64,000 nt of DNA, from contig CAITPF010000094.1 of NCBI GenBank assembly GCA_903894155.1, positions 1 to 64,000 on the forward strand, given 5' to 3'. The position numbers and the translations under genes are program-made. The stretch comes from an uncultured beta proteobacterium (lineage in GTDB: Bacteria; Pseudomonadota; Gammaproteobacteria; Burkholderiales; Burkholderiaceae_B). Below the pieces are notes generated by a model, which saw nothing but the letters and a program-made list of their open reading frames with translations, was not told the origin of the DNA and did no database searches. Within the stretch, counting starts at the first letter, position 1. Each line of letters begins with the position of its first letter. Of the stretch, positions 59,671-64,000 are shown piece by piece.

Positions 59671-61467
59671 TCATGCTCCCAGATACACCCGGATCACTTC
59701 CGGATCGTGGCGAACCTCGGCGGGCGAGCCGTGCCGGATCATGCGCCCGACGTTCAGCGCGGTCACGTCATCACAAACGCGGAAGACGAAATCCGTGTGA
59801 TGCTCGACAAGCAGCACGCCAACGCCCGCCTTGCGGATGGTGCGAATCACCGTGCCCAGCTGGTCGATTTCCACGCCGGTCAGGCCGCCCGCGGGCTCAT
59901 CCAGAAGAATGTACTGTGGCCCCAGCGCCAGACCGCGCGCAATTTCGAGGAACCGCTGTTGCGCATGGTCGAGCAGATTGGCACGCCAGTGCATAACGGC
60001 GCCCAGGCCAACGCCGCACAACAGTTCAGTGGCCCGCTCGCGAATCCGCATATCCTCGGCGCGCACCGACGGCAGGCCAAACGCCGCATCGACGAACCCG
60101 GCGCGTGAATGTTGCCAGGCGCCCAGCATGACGTTTTCCAGGACCGTGAGATCGGGCACGAGGCGCGGCTTCTGGAACGTGCGGGCAATTCCCATGCGCG
60201 CGCGCTCCTGCACCGGCGCGTTGCCGATATCCTTGTGGCGGAAATTCACCGTGCCTTTGGTCGGCTGGTAATAGCCGCAGAGCATATTGAGCATCGTTGT
60301 CTTGCCGCTGCCGTTCGGGCCGATCAGGCCATGCACCCGGCCAGGCGTGAGCGTGATGCTGACGTCGTCGAGCGCCACGAGCCCGCCGAACTGCTTGGAG
60401 ATGTCGATCGCGCGCAACGCGGCGCCGGGGTTGCGTGCGTCCGGATGCCCTGCAACCGCAGTGGCTGCGACGATCGCCGATTCGAGGCGACCAAGCTCCG
60501 GCGTGATCGCAACCGATTGCTGCTTGCGCGGGCGAAACTTCTCGTAGACCTTTTCCAGCATACGGCCGATCCCCTCGGGGATGAGCAGCACGACCAGCAG
60601 CAGCAACAGGCCATAAAAGAAATTGCCGAGCTTCGCGAGCGACGCCACCATTTCCGGCAGCGCCGTCAGGACCACGGTCCCGAGCAAAGGGCCCAGGATG
60701 CTGCCGCGCCCGCCGATGATGATGCAGACAAAGAAGAACATGCTCAGGTCGAAGACGAACGTCTCTGGCGTAATGTAGCTTTGCAGCGAAGCGAAGAGCG
60801 CGCCCGAAACGCCTGCCGTCACGCCGCTGAAGACGAACACGACGAGCTTGGCCCGGAAAACGGGCACGCCGACCGATTGCGCCGTGACCGGATTGTCGCG
60901 TACGGCCATCAACCCCCGGCCCCACATGCTGCGCGCGAGATTCCAGGTCAGCAGCGTCACAAAGGCGGAGACCAGCAACGCAAGGTAATAGAACCCCACG
61001 GGCGAATCGAAAGGCTCCGGGTACAACGGCCCCATCAGGCCGATACCACCGCCCGTCAGGTCGACCTGGGCCAGGATGATCTCGTTGACGATGAGCGCGA
61101 ACGCCATCGTGGCCATCGCAAAATAGAAGCCCGGCAGACGAAGCGAGGGCAAGCCCAGCGCGAGGCCGCACAAGCCGCCCAGCATGCCGGCCACGGCGGT
61201 CGACGTATAGGCGTCAAGCCCCCACTTGCCGACCAGGATGCAAAACGCGTAAGAGCCGATCGACAGCAAGCCGACGTGACCGATGGATAGCTGGCCTGTG
61301 TAGCCGACCACCAGGTTCAGCCCGGCGATGAGCACCCAGTAGACGGCGATCAGGGCCGCCAGATGCAACTGATACTGGTCTGCCGCCCAGAATGGCAGCA
61401 ACAGCAGGGCGCACGCCGCAACCGCAAGTGCGACAGCCCGCTTTTGCGAGGGGTGGGTCAAGGTCAT
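59671..61467 (-). CDS. LivM-LivG fusion: ABC permease plus ATPase
   Basis: This 598-aa protein joins a LivM-type permease (eight to ten helices, about residues 1-300) to a LivG-type ATPase (about 345-598). The ATPase has Walker A GPNGSGKTT, the Q-loop region and Walker B YILLDEPAGGL. The signature motif is unusual: LLDHAQQRFLEIARGL where most LivG proteins have a Gly-Gln pair. Such fusions occur in Burkholderiales importers of aromatic or branched-chain acids. The gene follows livH by 15 bp. Confidence 0.93.
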   Translation of the reverse strand: MTLTHPSQKRAVALAVAACALLLLPFWAADQYQLHLAALIAVYWVLIAGLNLVVGYTGQLSIGHVGLLSIGSYAFCILVGKWGLDAYTSTAVAGMLGGLCGLALGLPSLRLPGFYFAMATMAFALIVNEIILAQVDLTGGGIGLMGPLYPEPFDSPVGFYYLALLVSAFVTLLTWNLARSMWGRGLMAVRDNPVTAQSVGVPVFRAKLVVFVFSGVTAGVSGALFASLQSYITPETFVFDLSMFFFVCIIIGGRGSILGPLLGTVVLTALPEMVASLAKLGNFFYGLLLLLVVLLIPEGIGRMLEKVYEKFRPRKQQSVAITPELGRLESAIVAATAVAGHPDARNPGAALRAIDISKQFGGLVALDDVSITLTPGRVHGLIGPNGSGKTTMLNMLCGYYQPTKGTVNFRHKDIGNAPVQERARMGIARTFQKPRLVPDLTVLENVMLGAWQHSRAGFVDAAFGLPSVRAEDMRIRERATELLCGVGLGAVMHWRANLLDHAQQRFLEIARGLALGPQYILLDEPAGGLTGVEIDQLGTVIRTIRKAGVGVLLVEHHTDFVFRVCDDVTALNVGRMIRHGSPAEVRHDPEVIRVYLGA

Positions 61468-61482
61468 GCGTGTTCCTCTGCC

Positions 61483-62343
61483 TTACACGGGTCGAACGTT
61501 TCTTGACCCAAGCAGTCCCTCAGGCTTCAGAAGCAAGACCACCATCAGCAATCCGACGGCAATGGTCTGTTGATATTCGCCGCCGAACCAGTAGCTGGCG
61601 AACGCGTTGAGCAAGCCAAGCGCCACGCCGCCGATCAGCGCCCCGATATTGCTGCCCAATCCGCCGACGGCCAGTGCGATGAACCCGTTGAGCGTCAGCG
61701 TCAGCCCGAGCGCGAAATAGGCAAACGTCAGCTGCCCCGCCGCAAAGCCGGCAAGGCCGCCCAGGGCGCCCGAAAGTACATAGGACATCTGGCGAATCCG
61801 GTCGGTCGACACGCCGCGGGCACGGGCGGCGAAGGGGTCTTCCGACATGGCGAGGAACAGCTTGCCGTACATGGTGCGCCGATAGAACAGATCCAGTCCG
61901 ATGGCCATCAGTGCAGCGACGACGATCGGCAACCAGAACTTCTGGTCGGCGGCGCCCGCACCGAACTCCTGCGGGATCAGGCGCGGGAAGGGGCGCGGCT
62001 CGGTGCCCCACCACAGCCCCACCGCCTGCTGCACCATCGTCGCCAGCGCCAGCGTGCTCAGCAGCCAGAGATGCTCGTCGCTGCGCGCGAGCACGCGCCG
62101 GATGGCGACCACCTCGGTCAGCCAGCCGAACGCCGCGCCGATCGCCACCGCGCCGAGCAGCGCCAGATACCAGGGCCAGCCCAGCGTCCCGATGAACCAG
62201 GCACCGAACACGCCCCCGAGCATCGAGATGTGCCCGGTGGTGACCGACAGCACCTTCGAGGTCGAGAACATGACGTTGTAGACCAGCGCCACCGCCGCAA
62301 ACAGCATGCCCGTGGCGAGACCCGTGACAAAAACGCTCAACAT
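61483..62343 (-). CDS. livH: Branched-chain-type ABC transporter permease LivH
   Basis: This 286-aa polytopic permease has eight likely helices and the LivH-type start VTGLATGMLFAAVALVYNVMFSTSKVLSVTTGHISMLGG. The EAA-like loop is in ARARGVSTDRIRQMSYVLSG near 185. With the LivM domain of the next gene it forms the membrane channel. It follows the binding-protein gene by 12 bp. Confidence 0.94.
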   Translation of the reverse strand: MLSVFVTGLATGMLFAAVALVYNVMFSTSKVLSVTTGHISMLGGVFGAWFIGTLGWPWYLALLGAVAIGAAFGWLTEVVAIRRVLARSDEHLWLLSTLALATMVQQAVGLWWGTEPRPFPRLIPQEFGAGAADQKFWLPIVVAALMAIGLDLFYRRTMYGKLFLAMSEDPFAARARGVSTDRIRQMSYVLSGALGGLAGFAAGQLTFAYFALGLTLTLNGFIALAVGGLGSNIGALIGGVALGLLNAFASYWFGGEYQQTIAVGLLMVVLLLKPEGLLGSRNVRPV

Positions 62344-62355
62344 GGACAGCGAACC

Positions 62356-63537
62356 TCAGCGCGGCGCAGGCTTGAAGCTTCCGTCCTTGAACGTGCTGGC
62401 GATATTCATCATCATGCCGCTGTCGGGAAAGCCATTGCGTTCAGTGACACTGTAGCTGTAGGTGGCGTAGACGCCCGCAAATCCTTTGGTCGCCTCCAGC
62501 ACCTTCTGGATCGCAGCGGGATCCGTCGAGCCTGCCGTCTTCACGGCATGCTCGATCATCATGACCGTGTCGTAACCCAGTGCGATCCACCAGAACAGAA
62601 CGTCAATCTCTGCCCCGCCCAGGCGCGGGCGCATCTTGTCGACCAGCGCCTGCGTGCGCGCCGGCAACTTGCCGTCGGGCAGGAACGTGGTGCTGACATA
62701 GCCTGCCGCATAGGTTTTTTCCCAATATTCGGGCTTGTTGAGCAGCTTGCGGATCTGCGCGGCCATGAGCGCGGGATGGCCCACGACCGGCACATCCCAG
62801 GCCATTTCGCCCCGGGCATTCAGGAGCCGGGCCAGGAGCCCCGTCGCCGCCGACCAGGGCATGACAACGTCGGCGCCGGCATTGCGCGCCTTGGTCATCT
62901 CGTCGGTGAGGTCCGTCTTGTTGTTGTCGACCAGCACCGAGTAGACAGGCTTGATGCCTAATTTTTCGAGCATCTCGGTCGCCGTCTTGGCGCTGGAGGT
63001 GCCATAGCCCGAGGTGTCGGCGATGATCGCGACTTTCTTCTTCTTGAGCACGTCGATCGCGTAGCCGTTCGCCGACGAGATCCACTGCGCGTTGGTGTTG
63101 ATCATCCGGAACGCGCGCGGGTACTTCTTGGCGTCGATGAGCTCATCGACGGCACCGATCACCAGCGTGGGCACGCCCGCGCGCGCCAGGATCGGCGTGG
63201 CGGCCAGCCCCTCGCCCGAGTTGACCGGCCCGATGACAAAGCTGACCTTGTCGCTGAAGGCCAGCTGCTGGGCGAAGTTGACGGCCTTGGTCGGGTCGCC
63301 CGCCGTATCGCGCGTCAGCAATTCAATTTGTCGTCCCAGGATGCCGCCGCGCGCATTGATCTCCTCGACAGCGAGCTTGACCCCCTCGTTCTCGGCGAGC
63401 GCCGCCGAGGACAACGGCCCGGTCAGCGACGAAAGCCAGCCGACCTTGATGGGCTGCGCCACCGCCGTCGCGACCGACGCGCATAATCCTGCGGCCAGGA
63501 CAAATGCAGAAAACAGCTTACCTTGACGTATCGCCAT
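62356..63537 (-). CDS. ABC transporter substrate-binding protein, LivK type
   Basis: This 393-aa periplasmic binding protein has a signal peptide (KLFSAFVLAAGLCASVATAVAQ) and the type I fold (IKVGWLSSLTGPLSSAALAENEGVKLAVEEINARGGILG). In sequence it is closer to binders of aromatic or urea-like compounds than to classical LivJ/K, but the ligand cannot be read from sequence. ATG 63537 has GGAGGAG upstream. It is the first gene of the 13-gene operon; an inverted repeat lies just upstream. Confidence 0.93.
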   Translation of the reverse strand: MAIRQGKLFSAFVLAAGLCASVATAVAQPIKVGWLSSLTGPLSSAALAENEGVKLAVEEINARGGILGRQIELLTRDTAGDPTKAVNFAQQLAFSDKVSFVIGPVNSGEGLAATPILARAGVPTLVIGAVDELIDAKKYPRAFRMINTNAQWISSANGYAIDVLKKKKVAIIADTSGYGTSSAKTATEMLEKLGIKPVYSVLVDNNKTDLTDEMTKARNAGADVVMPWSAATGLLARLLNARGEMAWDVPVVGHPALMAAQIRKLLNKPEYWEKTYAAGYVSTTFLPDGKLPARTQALVDKMRPRLGGAEIDVLFWWIALGYDTVMMIEHAVKTAGSTDPAAIQKVLEATKGFAGVYATYSYSVTERNGFPDSGMMMNIASTFKDGSFKPAPR

Positions 63538-63552
63538 GATGGTCTCCTCCGG

Positions 63553-63581
63553 GAATACTTGTTCTTGGGATTTGAGTATTC
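63553..63581. promoter_or_regulatory. Inverted repeat upstream of the LivK-type gene
   Basis: GAATACT-N15-AGTATTC lies 16-44 bp before the livK-type start codon. It could be a regulator site or a hairpin in the leader. The adjacent A+T-rich stretch (63580-63610) is the likely promoter region, but no box pair was fixed. Confidence 0.45.
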
Positions 63582-63673
63582 TTATTTTATCGACAAGGAT
63601 AAACGATCCTCAGGTCGCTCGCCTGCAAGTTGGCCTCAATCTCGTCTTGTCAGGGAAACCCCTAGGAGTGAAT

Positions 63674-64000
63674 GTGCCCATACAACCCAAGGCGGCCGGT
63701 TTCAACCAGACCTCCGCTACCTACGAGCGGGGGCGCCCCGAATACCCCGAGCAGGCGCTGCGCACCACGTTTGACGCGCTTGGCATCCATCCCGCGTCGA
63801 CTGTGGTCGATCTCGGCGCGGGCTCGGGAAAGTTCACCGGAACACTCGCGAAATCGGGCGCCACGATTCTGGCCGTTGAGCCGGTCGAGGGCATGCGCGA
63901 GAAATTTCGACGCCTGCATCCGGGGATCACCCTGCTGTGCGGCTCAGCCGAAAACATTCCCCTGCCTGACCACAGCGCAGACGCGGTGGTGGCCGCCCAG
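63674..64000 (+). CDS. Class I SAM-dependent methyltransferase (truncated by window end)
   Basis: The first 109 residues of a methyltransferase are visible; the gene runs off the window. The SAM-binding motif is VVDLGAGSGKFTGTLA near residue 44, with AVEPVEGMREKF (motif II) and GSAENIPLPDHSADAVVAAQ (motif III-IV) following. It looks like the UbiE/type 11 class. GTG 63674 has AGGAG seven bases upstream. It diverges from the LivK operon across 136 bp. Confidence 0.88.
   Translation, partial: MPIQPKAAGFNQTSATYERGRPEYPEQALRTTFDALGIHPASTVVDLGAGSGKFTGTLAKSGATILAVEPVEGMREKFRRLHPGITLLCGSAENIPLPDHSADAVVAAQ

Overview
The window is high-GC DNA in the style of a betaproteobacterium, most likely Burkholderiales/Alcaligenaceae (Bordetella/Achromobacter-like). 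Evidence is five TctC/Bug solute receptors with no tctAB beside them, a long-form leuA, an argS-SPOR-dsbA run, smg next to topB, and dense GC-rich coding on both strands. No rRNA, tRNA, CRISPR array or intact transposon was found. Many starts in the ORF track are over-extended; starts were moved where a Shine-Dalgarno sequence (SD), signal peptide or overlap gave a reason.

Layout. (1) 20-4071 (+): class II aldolase, two tandem Bug receptors, a 21-unit heptamer repeat array and a D-2-hydroxyacid dehydrogenase, probably a small organic-acid uptake and catabolism locus. (2) 4129-13554: two divergent arms of the ATP-grasp/alpha-E/transglutaminase/amidoligase system, predicted to make and process a peptide or peptide tag but biochemically obscure. 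(3) 13811-17654 (+): rhlE-type helicase with a long leader, prfC, and a secreted small-protein gene. (4) 17725-23351: rpoN and a membrane-protein gene whose starts are only about 16 bp apart, then leuA behind an unannotated leader ORF with four CTA leucine codons, a ferritin-like DUF455 gene and a DUF3429 membrane protein. (5) 23434-28914 (-): smg, gluQ, topB, panB and a SET-domain gene in one run. (6) 29041-40811: leucine/isovalerate (liu) degradation genes with their MerR regulator, two TTTACGTAAACG-type operators, aceK and a thiolase inside the run, a Bug gene translationally coupled to liuD, a divergent metallo-beta-lactamase-fold gene, then a metC-like gene.

(7) 40906-43974 (-): dsbA, a SPOR-domain protein and argS. 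(8) 44010-48858: an accessory patch. A Sec-exported RHS protein ends in a DUF2235 phospholipase-type hydrolase. Downstream lie an A+T-rich FkbM methyltransferase gene, a degenerate second copy of the RHS C-terminus, and two exact 28-bp direct repeats. (9) 48953-49647 (+): a DUF1840 gene and a small unknown gene. (10) 49693-63537 (-): a 13-gene run coding for a branched-chain/aromatic-type ABC importer (with a fused LivM-LivG), a cyclase-family hydrolase, the AtuA pair, two Bug receptors, a thiolase-like protein, a DUF35/OB protein, an acyl-CoA synthetase alpha-type protein and an iron alcohol dehydrogenase. It looks like a complete import-to-acyl-CoA catabolic operon for an unidentified acid. 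(11) 63674-end (+): a truncated SAM methyltransferase.

The observations most worth follow-up are the leuA leader attenuator, the LiuR-type site placed in the promoter spacer of the metallo-hydrolase gene, the RHS/FkbM patch, the two-armed amidoligase system, the heptamer array and the 13-gene import/catabolism operon.
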